Assembly (NCBI RefSeq): GCF_001447995.1
Contig: NZ_LDPE01000002.1
Location: forward strand, 620,001 to 684,000
Origin: Maribacter dokdonensis DSW-8
GTDB taxonomy: Bacteria; Bacteroidota; Bacteroidia; Flavobacteriales; Flavobacteriaceae
Reading direction: 5' to 3'
DNA: 64,000 nt
This document shows positions 28,379 to 41,046 of this stretch, piece after piece. A program made the position numbers and the translations under genes. Each line of letters starts with the position of its first letter. The stretch's first letter is position 1. The notes under the pieces were generated by a model that saw only the letters and a list, made by a program, of their open reading frames with translations, was not told the origin of the DNA and did not search any database.

Positions 28379-29236
28379 TTAATTTAGGGCTATGTTATCT
28401 ATTAACCTTACGTTCTCTACGTAAACGGCAATAAAGGCCCTGTATTTTAAATTATTTGTTTTTTCAATTATGGGTGTTAGGGTTTCGACATCGGTTATAT
28501 CAAAATACTCAAGTTCAAAATCATTCGTTCTTTTAAACTCATTAACTACCCATTCTTTAATACTCAGAGCATTATCCGTGCCAAATTTGATTTTGGCAGC
28601 CTTTAAGGTTTCGTAAATGAATGCTGCTTTTAGTCGTGTTTCTTTGCTTAACCTTTCGTTTCTAGAACTCATGGCCAACCCATGATCTTCTCTGACAATT
28701 TCACAACCAATTATTTCAACCGGTATTTGTCTTATTTCGGTAAGTTTCTGTATAATACGTAGTTGTTGAAAATCCTTTTCACCAAAGTACGCCCTAGTAG
28801 GGTGTACTACAATAAGCAATTCTTCTACAATGGTGCCTACACCGTTAAAATGATCATCTCTAAATTCCCCTTCCATGACTTTGTCCAAACCCTCAAAATC
28901 GTAAATTTTTGGAACAACGGTTTTAGGATATATTTCAGAGACTTCCGGCGTAAATACAATGATGTCTTCAGATATTTCGGAAATTAAATGTAAATCAGCA
29001 TCTAAAGTCTTAGGGTACTTGTTTAAATCTTCTAAATTATTGAACTGTGTAGGATTTACAAAAATACTGACTACGACTTTATCATTCTCTTCAACAGCTT
29101 TCCTTATTAAAGATGCATGCCCTTGATGTAGCGCTCCCATGGTAGGTACAAGACCTAAATTTAGGCTGCTGCCAAGTTTATTAAGTTTTTCCGTAAGTAC
29201 TTTTTTCGTCTTTATTACCTGCATTGAAAATTGCAT
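28379..29236 (-). CDS. panC: pantothenate synthetase
   Basis: Joins pantoate and beta-alanine using ATP, the last step of pantothenate synthesis. The 285-residue protein has the ATP-binding HIGH-like motif ([10 protein letters not shown]), [17 protein letters not shown] and the KMSKS-like MSSRNERLS. Two ATG codons are possible, 29236 and 29224 (MQVIKTKK); the second fits the usual family start slightly better. It is divergent from the GT5-like gene, and panD follows within eight bases. panB is not in the window. Confidence 0.96.
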   Translation of the reverse strand: MQFSMQVIKTKKVLTEKLNKLGSSLNLGLVPTMGALHQGHASLIRKAVEENDKVVVSIFVNPTQFNNLEDLNKYPKTLDADLHLISEISEDIIVFTPEVSEIYPKTVVPKIYDFEGLDKVMEGEFRDDHFNGVGTIVEELLIVVHPTRAYFGEKDFQQLRIIQKLTEIRQIPVEIIGCEIVREDHGLAMSSRNERLSKETRLKAAFIYETLKAAKIKFGTDNALSIKEWVVNEFKRTNDFELEYFDITDVETLTPIIEKTNNLKYRAFIAVYVENVRLIDNIALN

Positions 29237-29282
29237 TAGCGAGCAAACTTACTATAATTACTGCTAATCTCTATATTTTTTG

Positions 29283-29290
29283 TAATTTTG
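29283..29290 (+). promoter_or_regulatory. candidate -7 box for the GT5-like/DUF4270 operon
   Basis: TAATTTTG is a full match to TAnnTTTG, 36 bases before the start codon at 29327, in the 90-base divergent gap with panC. Confidence 0.5.
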
Positions 29291-29326
29291 CGGTTACGTT
29301 CCAGTGAAAAATAAAATATAACCTTT

Positions 29327-30136
29327 ATGAATGGTAAAAAGATATTGTTTGTATCTTCTGAATTAGTTCCTTACTTACCCGAAAACGAAGTTTCCTTAAT
29401 GTCTTATGAAGCACCTAGAATGGTCAACAGCAATGGTGGCCAGATTAGAATATTCATGCCTAGATATGGAAACATCAATGAAAGAAGACATCAGTTACAT
29501 GAAGTAATTAGACTTTCTGGAATGAATTTGGTCATTAATGATATGGATATGCCATTGATCATTAAAGTGGCATCTATTCCAAAGGAAAGAATTCAGGTTT
29601 ACTTTATTGATAACGAAGAGTACTTTAAGCGAAAAGCAACCTTTACGGATAAACAAGGAAACTTATTTCCGGATAACGACCAACGTGCAATATTTTTTGC
29701 AAAAGGTGTTATGGAAACCGTGAAAAAATTGAATTGGTCACCAGATATTATACATGTTCACGGTTGGATGGCGAGTTTATTGCCGTTGTACTTGAAAAAG
29801 TATTATGCTGATGAGCCACTTTTTGCTGACAGTAAAATTGTATTGTCGGTATACGGTAAAACATTTGAAGGTGCCTTGGATAAGGATATGATCAAAAGAA
29901 TTTCTTTTGATGGTATACCTGAAGAGGAAATTGCTTCATTAGGTGAACCTACCTATAATAATTTGTTAAAGGTGGCTGTTGATTACTCCGATGCTGTTAT
30001 TTTAGCTTCGGAAGATATTCCAGATGAATTGGAAAGCCACATTACCAACCAAGAAAAACCAGTGTTGCCATATGTCCCTGTTCAAGAATTTGAAGAGGCT
30101 TATGCAAATTTTTATAACACCGAAGTTTTAAAATAA
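29327..30136 (+). CDS. half-length glycogen/starch synthase-like protein (GT5 N-domain only)
   Basis: A 269-residue protein matching only the N-terminal Rossmann half of GT5 glycogen synthases (FVSSELVPYL, IRIFMPRYGNINERRHQLHEV, DIIHVHGWMASLLPLYLKK). Full GlgA proteins have about 480 residues. The GlgA ADP-glucose-binding KxGGLGDV segment is absent, replaced by EVSLMSYEAPRMV, and the whole C-terminal nucleotide-sugar domain is missing. It is therefore unlikely to polymerise glucose by itself. The gene order with a DUF4270 lipoprotein and glmS is one I recall as common in Bacteroidota, hinting at a cell-envelope role. Borders look natural and there are no signs of a frameshift. Confidence 0.85.
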   Translation: MNGKKILFVSSELVPYLPENEVSLMSYEAPRMVNSNGGQIRIFMPRYGNINERRHQLHEVIRLSGMNLVINDMDMPLIIKVASIPKERIQVYFIDNEEYFKRKATFTDKQGNLFPDNDQRAIFFAKGVMETVKKLNWSPDIIHVHGWMASLLPLYLKKYYADEPLFADSKIVLSVYGKTFEGALDKDMIKRISFDGIPEEEIASLGEPTYNNLLKVAVDYSDAVILASEDIPDELESHITNQEKPVLPYVPVQEFEEAYANFYNTEVLK

Positions 30137-30141
30137 TCTGA

Positions 30142-32061
<1,920 letters not shown>

Positions 32062-32167
32062 TAGGTTGTTCTAGTTATTTTTGTCATTATTTTGGATGTT
32101 GACATACCACTTATACATAATTTACGTTGTCTACACTAAATGGTTTAAGTCTATTGGCGCAATTATT

Positions 32168-32175
32168 TAATTTTG
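32168..32175 (+). promoter_or_regulatory. candidate -7 box for glmS
   Basis: TAATTTTG fully matches TAnnTTTG, 43 bases before the glmS ATG. It suggests glmS has its own promoter in the 157-base gap after the DUF4270 gene. Confidence 0.5.
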
Positions 32176-32218
32176 TTGCCTTAGGATTTGAACTCAAAAT
32201 ACTCAAATAAAAATTAAT

Positions 32219-34063
32219 ATGTGCGGAATTGTTGGTTACATAGGACATAGGGAAGCGTTTCCTATAATAATAAAAGGACTTCAGAGATTAGAATATCGTG
32301 GCTATGATAGTGCTGGTATTGCATTATATGATGGTAGTCAAATTAACCTTTCGAAAACGAAAGGTAAAGTAGAAGATTTACAGAATAAGGCAAAAGAAAT
32401 TTCTCAAGCTGGAAAAATAGGTATAGGTCATACACGTTGGGCAACACATGGTGTTCCTAATGATGTAAACTCGCACCCGCATTATTCCAATTCCGGAGAT
32501 TTGGTCATCATACATAATGGTATCATAGAAAATTATGAGGCTATTAAACAAGAGTTGACCAAACGTGGGTATACCTTTCAATCGGATACTGATACCGAAG
32601 TACTTGTTAATTTAATAGAGGAGGTTAAAAAAACCGAAGATGTTAAATTAGGAAAAGCTGTACAAATAGCACTTAATCAAGTAGTGGGAGCATATGCTAT
32701 TGCTGTATTTGATAAAAGAAAACCAGACGAAATAGTTGTAGCTAAATTGGGAAGTCCATTAGCGATAGGTATTGGTGAAGATGAATTTTTTATTGCTTCA
32801 GATGCTTCACCATTTATAGAATTTACTAATAATGCTGTTTATCTTGAAGATGAGGAAATGGCTATTATTAGACTTGGGAAAGAAATAAAACTTAGAAAAA
32901 TTAAGGATGATGCCGTTGCCTATCCTAGAATTTTAGAGCTTCAAATGAATCTCGAAGAAATAGAGAAAGGTGGTTATGATCACTTTATGCTAAAAGAGAT
33001 TTATGAGCAGCCAAGAGCTATAAAGGATACATACAGAGGGCGTTTGTTAGCAGATCAAGGTCTGATTAGAATGGCGGGAATTGATCTTAATATGGAAAAA
33101 TTCTTAAATGCTAACAGAATTATAATAGTTGCGTGTGGTACTTCTTGGCATGCTGGTTTAGTGGCGGAATATATATTTGAGGACTTAGCAAGAATTCCTG
33201 TTGAAGTGGAATATGCTTCAGAATTTAGGTATAGAAATCCGGTAATTACCGATAAGGATGTTCTAATTGCAATTTCACAATCTGGAGAAACAGCAGATAC
33301 CCTAGCGGCCATTAAATTGGCGAAGGAACGTGGTGCTTTTGTATTCGGTGTATGTAATGTAGTAGGGTCTTCTATCGCAAGAGAGACAGATGCTGGTGCT
33401 TATACTCATGCCGGACCGGAGATAGGAGTTGCTTCTACCAAGGCTTTTACTACTCAAATTACGGTATTGACACTCATGGCCCTAAAGTTGGCAAAAGCTA
33501 AAGGCGTTTTTTCAGAGTCTAAATACCACGAATATTTAACTGAGTTGGAAACAATTCCTACAAAGGTTGAAAAATCCTTGGAATCAAATACATTGATCGA
33601 AATAATATCCGATGTATATAAAGACTCAACTAATTGTCTTTATTTAGGAAGGGGATATAACTTTCCAGTGGCTTTAGAAGGTGCGTTAAAATTAAAGGAA
33701 ATTAGTTACATTCATGCGGAGGGTTATCCAGCGGCTGAAATGAAACATGGCCCAATAGCCTTAATAGATGAGCATATGCCAGTTTTTGTAATTGCGACCA
33801 AAAAAGGTCACTATGAAAAGGTGGTTAGTAATATCCAGGAAATAAAATCTAGAAAAGGTAAAATAATAGCTATTGTTACTGAGGGTGATGAGCAGGTAAA
33901 AGAGTTGGCCGATCATGTAATTGAAGTGCCAGAAACTTTAGAGAGTTTAACACCATTATTGACTACGATACCTTTGCAATTGCTGTCGTATCATATTGCA
34001 GTAATGAGAGGTTGTAATGTTGATCAACCAAGAAACCTTGCCAAATCTGTAACGGTGGAATAA
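32219..34063 (+). CDS. glmS: glutamine-fructose-6-phosphate aminotransferase (isomerizing)
   Basis: Makes glucosamine 6-phosphate from fructose 6-phosphate and glutamine, the first step to UDP-GlcNAc for peptidoglycan and lipid A. The 614-residue chain starts MCGIVGYIGHR with the catalytic cysteine next to the initiator methionine. The glutaminase domain shows TRWATHG and HNGIIENY. Two SIS domains follow (ACGTSWHAG, SQSGETADTL, AEMKHGPIALI), ending in the family-typical AKSVTVE. No glmS-type ribozyme is seen upstream. A strong terminator follows. Confidence 0.98.
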   Translation: MCGIVGYIGHREAFPIIIKGLQRLEYRGYDSAGIALYDGSQINLSKTKGKVEDLQNKAKEISQAGKIGIGHTRWATHGVPNDVNSHPHYSNSGDLVIIHNGIIENYEAIKQELTKRGYTFQSDTDTEVLVNLIEEVKKTEDVKLGKAVQIALNQVVGAYAIAVFDKRKPDEIVVAKLGSPLAIGIGEDEFFIASDASPFIEFTNNAVYLEDEEMAIIRLGKEIKLRKIKDDAVAYPRILELQMNLEEIEKGGYDHFMLKEIYEQPRAIKDTYRGRLLADQGLIRMAGIDLNMEKFLNANRIIIVACGTSWHAGLVAEYIFEDLARIPVEVEYASEFRYRNPVITDKDVLIAISQSGETADTLAAIKLAKERGAFVFGVCNVVGSSIARETDAGAYTHAGPEIGVASTKAFTTQITVLTLMALKLAKAKGVFSESKYHEYLTELETIPTKVEKSLESNTLIEIISDVYKDSTNCLYLGRGYNFPVALEGALKLKEISYIHAEGYPAAEMKHGPIALIDEHMPVFVIATKKGHYEKVVSNIQEIKSRKGKIIAIVTEGDEQVKELADHVIEVPETLESLTPLLTTIPLQLLSYHIAVMRGCNVDQPRNLAKSVTVE

Positions 34064-34088
34064 AAGAAAATTATAATAATTTAAAAAA

Positions 34089-34119
34089 GGGGTGTGATCG
34101 CAATCACACCCCTTTTTTT
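34089..34119 (+). terminator. Rho-independent terminator after glmS
   Basis: Perfect arms GGGGTGTGAT/ATCACACCCC around the loop CGCA, followed by seven T, 25 bases after the stop. Confidence 0.95.
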
Positions 34120-34319
34120 GTTCAGTCAAATAATAAATTTGGTAGATTAAGTTGATTTTTAGTTGATTGCAAAAGAAAAGTTAATTGCGTTTTTACTAGT
34201 AAAACAGCTATATAATTATTAAAATAATACTATGCATGCATAATTTTTTTCAAATTACTATTATTGGTATAAAATAATCTGTATCTTAACCCACAACTAA
34301 TTTTAAACTATAATTAAGA

Positions 34320-37109
34320 ATGAGAGCAATACTACTTTTAGCATTGATGATTATGGGAACCTTTACGTATTCCCAAACTAATATCAGTGGTAATGTTGTT
34401 GACCAAGACAACGTGCCTATCCCCGGGGCCAATATTGTTATTGTTGGCAAAACCATTGGGACTGTAACAGATTTTGATGGTAATTTTAATTTGGCTACAT
34501 CAGAAGTGCCACCTTTCAAAATAGAAATATCAAGTATTGGTTATACAAGTAGTACAGAAGATATTACTAGTGCAAACCAAACTATTACTGTAGTTTTAAA
34601 TGAATCTCAGACCTTTTTGGATGAGGTAGTCATATCTGCTTCAAGAACTCCTGAGCGTATTTTTGAATCTCCAGTTACGGTAGAGCGAATTGGTATTTCA
34701 GAAATAAAGAATACCACGGCTGCCGATTTTTATGGTGGCCTTGAAAATCTTAAAGGTGTAGACGTTAACACAAACAGTTTAACATTTAAATCGGTTAACA
34801 CCAGGGGTTTTGCATCTTTTGCCAATACACGTTTTATGCAACTGGTAGATGGTATGGACAACTCTACACCGGCATTGAATTTCCCTATTGGTAATTTAGT
34901 TGGTCTTATAGAACCAGATGTGTTAAGTGTTGAATTGTTGCCTGGGGCATCATCTGCACTATATGGGGCAAATGCATTTAATGGAATTTTATTTATGCGA
35001 AGTAAAAGCCCTTTTGACTATGAAGGTATCAGTGTATCTATTAAGCAAGGTATTACTTCTCAACAAGCTTCGGGAGATAATTCTTATACTGATTTTGGTA
35101 TTAGGGCTGCACATAAGTTCAGCGATAAGTTTGCGGCTAAGGTTAATTTTGGTTACTTAAAAGGTACGGACTGGGCTGCCAATAATACAGATGATAGAAA
35201 CACTGTTGGTGGTACGCGTGATAACCTAAACTATGACGGTATTAACGTTTATGGTGACGAGGTTGCTACCAATATTAAAGAGGTTGCACTTACGCTAGAG
35301 GGCTTAGGTGTTTTACCTTCTGGGGCAAATGCTTTGGTGCCTTCTGAAATTGTTAGTAGAACCGGGTATAATGAAAGTGATCTTACCAATTACAATGCAG
35401 AAAGTATTAAAGCGGATTGGGGCTTGTATTATAGACCCATTGAAGATAATAGTTTAGAAATTTCTTATGTAGGTAAAGTGGGTACAGGTAATACTATTTA
35501 TCAAGGTACTAATAGATATAATATTGCTGGTTTCTTTCAAGAACAACATAAATTGGAAATCAAAAATGATAACTTTTTTGTAAGGGGTTATGTAGTTGGT
35601 GATAAAGCTGGTGATTCTTATGATATGGTTTTTACCGGAATTAATATTAACAGAGCATGGAAAGATGATAATACATGGTTTGGTGAATATACGGGTGCAT
35701 ATGTACAGGCAACATTGGCAGGTGCTACTGATCAGCAGGCACATGCTGCTGCAAGGGCACAAGCTGAATCTGGTAGACTATTGCCAGGTACGCCAGAGTT
35801 CGAAGCTGCATTTAATAGGGTAATAAAGGATCCGGATTTAAGTGTAGGGTCACAATTCTATGATCAATCTAAATACTACCATGCTGACGCCAATTATAAC
35901 TTTAGTCATTTAATTGATTGGGCGGAAATACAAGTTGGTGGTTCCTTTAGAGAATATAGTTTAAATTCTTTAGGTACTATTTATACAGATTCAGAGGAAG
36001 ACGGACCTATTGATTATTCAGAATTCGGAATTTATTCACAGGTTCAAAAGACTTTGCCTATGGCAGGAGAAAAAAGTTTAAAACTAACGGGGTCTATCAG
36101 GTATGATAAATCTGAGTTTTTTGATGGTTTTTATTCTCCAAGATTGTCTGCAGGTTATACATTGAACAGAAATCATAATATAAGAGCGTCTGCTCAAACA
36201 GGATTTAGAAATCCTACTACTCAGGATCTGTTTATTGGTTTGGATGCCGGTAGAGCAATTTTAGTTGGTTCTGCACCTGATAATTTAGAGCAATATTCAA
36301 GAAATTTTGATGTTAGTGCAACAGGTCAGTTGTTAGGTCAACCTTCGTCGGTTACACAAACTGGTGCAGCTGCATATAATAATTCTTACTCCGCAGCTTC
36401 TGCCACCGCTTTGGCTGAGACAGGTGACCCTTCGGTTCTTGAAGTTGCAAATCCAGATTTAGTGAAGCCAGAAAAAGTAACTTCTTTTGAAATCGGGTAT
36501 AGAGGTAAGGTCGATAAATTAGTTATTGATTTTAGTACCTACTATAACAGCTATCAAGATTTCATCTCTCAAGAGGTAGTTGTTGCTCCTTACTATGGAG
36601 AAGTTGGTGATGGCGGACTTTCAGTTGCGGCAATAGCTAATGGAGATTTCCAGGCATATAGTACATACACCAATACTGATGCTAATGTTAATTCTTATGG
36701 AGCATCTATTGGTCTTGATGTTAAGGTGTTGGGTAATTTTGATTTAGGTGGTAGTTATACATTTACAAAACTGGATTTTGATCGTGAAGCCAATCCAGAT
36801 GTAATGCTGAACTTCAATACTCCAGAACACAAGTTCAAAGCTTCTTTTGGTAATAAGGAACTTTTTGAAAATTTCGGGTTTAATGTGTCCTATAGATTTA
36901 GCGATGATTATTTCTGGGAAGCTACTTTTGGTAATGGTGTAATCCCTGAATTTCATGTAGTTGATGCGCAAATTAACTATGAAGTTCCAAGTATAAAATC
37001 TTCTTTCAAATTAGGGGGTACAAACCTAACGGGTAAAGAATATAACACTGCGTTCGGTACGGGTCTTATTGGGTCTATGTACTATGTTTCTTGGACAATT
37101 AACAACTAA
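34320..37109 (+). CDS. TonB-dependent receptor paired with a GDSL lipoprotein
   Basis: A 929-residue outer-membrane receptor. It has a signal peptide (RAILLLALMIMGTFTYSQ), a CarboxypepD_reg-like domain at about 22-100 (GNVVDQDNVPIPGANI, TDFDGNFNL), and a plug at about 110-230 (SVNTRGFASFANTRFMQLVDG, LLPGASSALYGANAFNG). The barrel has a late STYYNSYQDF-type strand and ends YVSWTINN. The C terminus is not aromatic, which is slightly atypical. The GDSL-type lipoprotein gene begins 18 bases later, so the pair is probably one surface uptake unit. Ligand unknown; an ester or lipid product would suit the partner. Confidence 0.92.
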   Translation: MRAILLLALMIMGTFTYSQTNISGNVVDQDNVPIPGANIVIVGKTIGTVTDFDGNFNLATSEVPPFKIEISSIGYTSSTEDITSANQTITVVLNESQTFLDEVVISASRTPERIFESPVTVERIGISEIKNTTAADFYGGLENLKGVDVNTNSLTFKSVNTRGFASFANTRFMQLVDGMDNSTPALNFPIGNLVGLIEPDVLSVELLPGASSALYGANAFNGILFMRSKSPFDYEGISVSIKQGITSQQASGDNSYTDFGIRAAHKFSDKFAAKVNFGYLKGTDWAANNTDDRNTVGGTRDNLNYDGINVYGDEVATNIKEVALTLEGLGVLPSGANALVPSEIVSRTGYNESDLTNYNAESIKADWGLYYRPIEDNSLEISYVGKVGTGNTIYQGTNRYNIAGFFQEQHKLEIKNDNFFVRGYVVGDKAGDSYDMVFTGININRAWKDDNTWFGEYTGAYVQATLAGATDQQAHAAARAQAESGRLLPGTPEFEAAFNRVIKDPDLSVGSQFYDQSKYYHADANYNFSHLIDWAEIQVGGSFREYSLNSLGTIYTDSEEDGPIDYSEFGIYSQVQKTLPMAGEKSLKLTGSIRYDKSEFFDGFYSPRLSAGYTLNRNHNIRASAQTGFRNPTTQDLFIGLDAGRAILVGSAPDNLEQYSRNFDVSATGQLLGQPSSVTQTGAAAYNNSYSAASATALAETGDPSVLEVANPDLVKPEKVTSFEIGYRGKVDKLVIDFSTYYNSYQDFISQEVVVAPYYGEVGDGGLSVAAIANGDFQAYSTYTNTDANVNSYGASIGLDVKVLGNFDLGGSYTFTKLDFDREANPDVMLNFNTPEHKFKASFGNKELFENFGFNVSYRFSDDYFWEATFGNGVIPEFHVVDAQINYEVPSIKSSFKLGGTNLTGKEYNTAFGTGLIGSMYYVSWTINN

Positions 37110-37127
37110 TTAAAATCAAAAGTTGAA

Positions 37128-38762
37128 ATGAAAAACTTAAAATATTTATATATTTCTTTAGGTGTCTTGGCTTTTACGGCTTGTAACGACCCAGAAGATG
37201 TTGATTTAGAACCAGAGGTCATTGTAGAGGAATTGCCCGCGTTAACTGCTGGTTCTGCAGATTTCTCTAATTATGTTTCATTAGGTAACTCTTTAACGGC
37301 AGGTTTTACAGATGGAGCTTTATTTCAAGCTAGTCAGACATTGTCTATGCCCAATCTGTTATCGCAAAAATTTAGCCTTGCAGGTGGGGGTAGTTTTAGT
37401 CAACCTTTAACCAATGATAATATTGGTGGTCTTGCACTTGCGGGTACTAGAATACAAGATCCTAGACTAGTATTTGGTGGAGCGGGTCCCGTTTCTTTAG
37501 AATCTTTAATTGGGGATGTAACCGTTACCACGGATATTGCTTTAAATAACCCAACAGGACCTTTTAATAACCTAGGGGTGCCTGGTGCAAAAAGTTTTCA
37601 TTTGTTAGCGCCGGGATATGGTAATATAGCTAACGTACAATTAGGTCTTGCTAATCCTTATTTTGTAAGAATGACCGGTGCAACGCCAGATATTAGCGTT
37701 TTAGAAATGGCAGTTGGTCAGTCCCCTAGTTTTTTCTCTTTATGGATAGGTAATAATGATGTATTAGGATATGCCACTACAGGAGGTGATGGAACAGATC
37801 CTATTACACCTATTTCCGGTGCGCCAGGTCAAGGTTTTGATGGTAGTTATGGAGCTTTGATCGCAACGTTAACTGCAGGTGGTGCTCAAGGGGTCGTTGC
37901 CAACATTCCTAATGTTACAGATGTGCCTCATTTTACAACAGTGCCACATAACCCATTAGATCCTACCAATCCAGATTTTGGAGATCAAATTGCTACTTTA
38001 AATGGCATTTTTGGGCAATTGAATCAAGTGTATGCTTTCTTGGGTGTGCCAGAGCGCTCCATAGAATTTTCCACAACCGCGGCAAGTGAAGTCGTAATAA
38101 GAGATGAAACCTTGACCGATTTGTCAGCTCAAATAGCTGGTGTACTTAGTGCAAGTCCTACATTTCCGGCTTTTGTACAATCTTTTGGACTGCCGGTAGA
38201 AGCTGCGCCTTTAGTGGCGGGGTTATTGGGTAGTACTTATGGGCAAACCAGAGAAGCAACTGCAGATGATTTGTTCGTATTACCAAGCTCTTCTATTATA
38301 GGAACGGTAAATACAGAATCCGTTGCTGCTCTTATGGCTGCAGGTTTACCACAGACATTGGCAGGTCAGTTTTCAGTAGAAGGTATTTCATTGCCTTTAG
38401 AAGATAAATGGGTGTTGATTCCTAGTGAGCAAGAAGAAATTGCCGTGGCTACAGCGGCTTTTAATCAAATTATAGAAGCTACGGCTAATCAAGCAGGTTT
38501 AGCTCTGGTTGATGCAAATGGACTATTGAACCAATTGGCGAATGGAGGAATAACAAGTGGTGATTTTACATTAACCTCAAATTTGGTAACTGGTAGCGCA
38601 TTCTCTTTAGATGGTATACATCCAACCGCAAGAGGATATGCATTGTTGGCTAATGAATTCATGAAGGCAATAGATGCAACGTATGGTTCTAATTTTGAAG
38701 AATCCGGTAATTTGTTGAACGTAGGAGATTATCCTACGAATTACCCGGCAACACTACAATAA
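37128..38762 (+). CDS. SGNH/GDSL-hydrolase-family lipoprotein
   Basis: A 544-residue predicted lipoprotein (lipobox ending TAC, C19). Block I carries the nucleophile serine as S55 in SLGNSLTAGF, block III is WIGNNDVLGY, and block V has Asp and His in DGIHPTARGY. The four SGNH positions therefore appear intact. The chain is longer than simple GDSL esterases because of large inserts between blocks. It follows a TonB receptor by 18 bases and a terminator lies 25 bases downstream. It probably hydrolyses an ester on the cell surface to feed the receptor; the substrate is not evident. Confidence 0.87.
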   Translation: MKNLKYLYISLGVLAFTACNDPEDVDLEPEVIVEELPALTAGSADFSNYVSLGNSLTAGFTDGALFQASQTLSMPNLLSQKFSLAGGGSFSQPLTNDNIGGLALAGTRIQDPRLVFGGAGPVSLESLIGDVTVTTDIALNNPTGPFNNLGVPGAKSFHLLAPGYGNIANVQLGLANPYFVRMTGATPDISVLEMAVGQSPSFFSLWIGNNDVLGYATTGGDGTDPITPISGAPGQGFDGSYGALIATLTAGGAQGVVANIPNVTDVPHFTTVPHNPLDPTNPDFGDQIATLNGIFGQLNQVYAFLGVPERSIEFSTTAASEVVIRDETLTDLSAQIAGVLSASPTFPAFVQSFGLPVEAAPLVAGLLGSTYGQTREATADDLFVLPSSSIIGTVNTESVAALMAAGLPQTLAGQFSVEGISLPLEDKWVLIPSEQEEIAVATAAFNQIIEATANQAGLALVDANGLLNQLANGGITSGDFTLTSNLVTGSAFSLDGIHPTARGYALLANEFMKAIDATYGSNFEESGNLLNVGDYPTNYPATLQ

Positions 38763-38786
38763 TTGTGTGTAAAATATGAATTTAGG

Positions 38787-38811
38787 AAAGGTGCTTTTAG
38801 GGCACCTTTTT
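38787..38811 (+). terminator. Rho-independent terminator after GDSL lipoprotein
   Basis: Stem AAAGGTGC/GCACCTTT with a seven-base loop, followed directly by a short T tract. Confidence 0.85.
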
Positions 38812-38860
38812 ACTTTTGTAAAAAAGAAAAAAAACAGTTTTTCTTTAAAATTGAAAACTA

Positions 38861-38868
38861 TATCTTTG
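38861..38868 (+). promoter_or_regulatory. candidate -7 box for atpD
   Basis: TATCTTTG matches TAnnTTTG and is followed by CAGCC, a context common at strong flavobacterial promoters. It lies 64 bases before the atpD ATG and just after the preceding terminator. The leader is therefore about 55 bases. Confidence 0.6.
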
Positions 38869-38928
38869 CAGCCTGAAAATGAGAGCATATTTTTCAGGTT
38901 TTATTAAACGTAATATATAAACATATAA

Positions 38929-40440
<1,512 letters not shown>

Positions 40441-40504
40441 TTAAGTTCAGAGTTTAGAGTTCAGAATTGAAACTCATAGCTCATAACTCATAAGTAAAAA
40501 AGAT
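40441..40504 (+). repeat. short direct repeats in the atpD-atpC spacer
   Basis: The 64-base spacer holds two GTTCAGA units with GTTTAGA between them, and three near-tandem CTCATA units (CTCATAGCTCATAACTCATA). It is non-coding. Such runs could change length by slippage and alter the distance or structure ahead of atpC. Confidence 0.6.
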
Positions 40505-40783
40505 ATGTATTTAGAAATTGTATCACCAGAAGCAACCTTATTTGCTGGCGAAGTAACATCAGTTACAGTACCTGGTATAAATGGTGAGTTTCAGATGTTA
40601 AAAGATCACGCTCCAATTGTTTCTTTATTACAAGAGGGTAAGGTGAAAGTTGCGGGCAATATAACTCTAGATAAAGAGTATGCGTCTAAGTTCACTAAAG
40701 ATGCTGCCGGAAATACAGTTTTACAAATTTCTAGCGGTACTATTGAACTTAAGAATAATAAAGTAATTGTACTAGCGGATTAA
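40505..40783 (+). CDS. atpC: ATP synthase F1 subunit epsilon, short form
   Basis: A 92-residue epsilon subunit comprising only the N-terminal beta-sandwich domain (EIVSPEATLFAGEV, VPGINGEFQMLKDHAPIVS, LQISSGTIEL). The C-terminal helical hairpin that inhibits ATP hydrolysis in E. coli is absent; short epsilon subunits are known in Bacteroidota. Sits 64 bases after atpD and before a bidirectional terminator. Confidence 0.95.
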   Translation: MYLEIVSPEATLFAGEVTSVTVPGINGEFQMLKDHAPIVSLLQEGKVKVAGNITLDKEYASKFTKDAAGNTVLQISSGTIELKNNKVIVLAD

Positions 40784-40810
40784 TTAGTACATTTTATTAT
40801 AAATTAAAAA

Positions 40811-40839
40811 GGCTACACTTAAAAGTGTAGCCTTTTTTT
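40811..40839 (+). terminator. bidirectional terminator between atpC and XRE gene
   Basis: Perfect arms GGCTACACTT/AAGTGTAGCC around AA, flanked by A-rich and T-rich tracts on the two sides, so it can end transcripts from both strands. It touches the stop of the minus-strand XRE regulator. Confidence 0.92.
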
Positions 40840-41044
40840 ATTCCTTTTCGTAAGCAAGAATATCGGCAGGTTGGCAGTCTAATGCCTTACAAATAGCATC
40901 CAGTGTAGAAAAGCGAATGGCTTTTGCTTTACCTGATTTAAGTATGGATAGGTTAGCTTCGGTAATACCAATCATTTCAGCCAGTTCTTTGCTTTTTAAA
41001 TTACGGTCTGTTAATACGGTATTTAAGTTAACGACAATGCTCAT
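40838..41044 (-). CDS. XRE-family transcriptional regulator (YozG-like)
   Basis: A 68-residue helix-turn-helix protein of the HTH_26/Cro type: LKSKELAEMIGITEANLSILKSGKAKAIRF followed by STLDAICKALDCQPADILAYE covers nearly the whole chain. It is encoded two bases after the second DUF2975 gene. DUF2975 membrane proteins with such a small regulator form a recurrent pair (YoaS/YozG in Bacillus). It probably represses its own operon; a candidate promoter with an imperfect dyad lies at the operon's head. Confidence 0.92.
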   Translation of the reverse strand: MSIVVNLNTVLTDRNLKSKELAEMIGITEANLSILKSGKAKAIRFSTLDAICKALDCQPADILAYEKE

Positions 41045-41046
41045 AA

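Noticed and set aside
32062..32218. glmS ribozyme upstream of glmS
   Set aside because: The 157-base leader is AT-rich and shows no ribozyme-like pseudoknot arrangement; glmS ribozymes are a Firmicutes feature.
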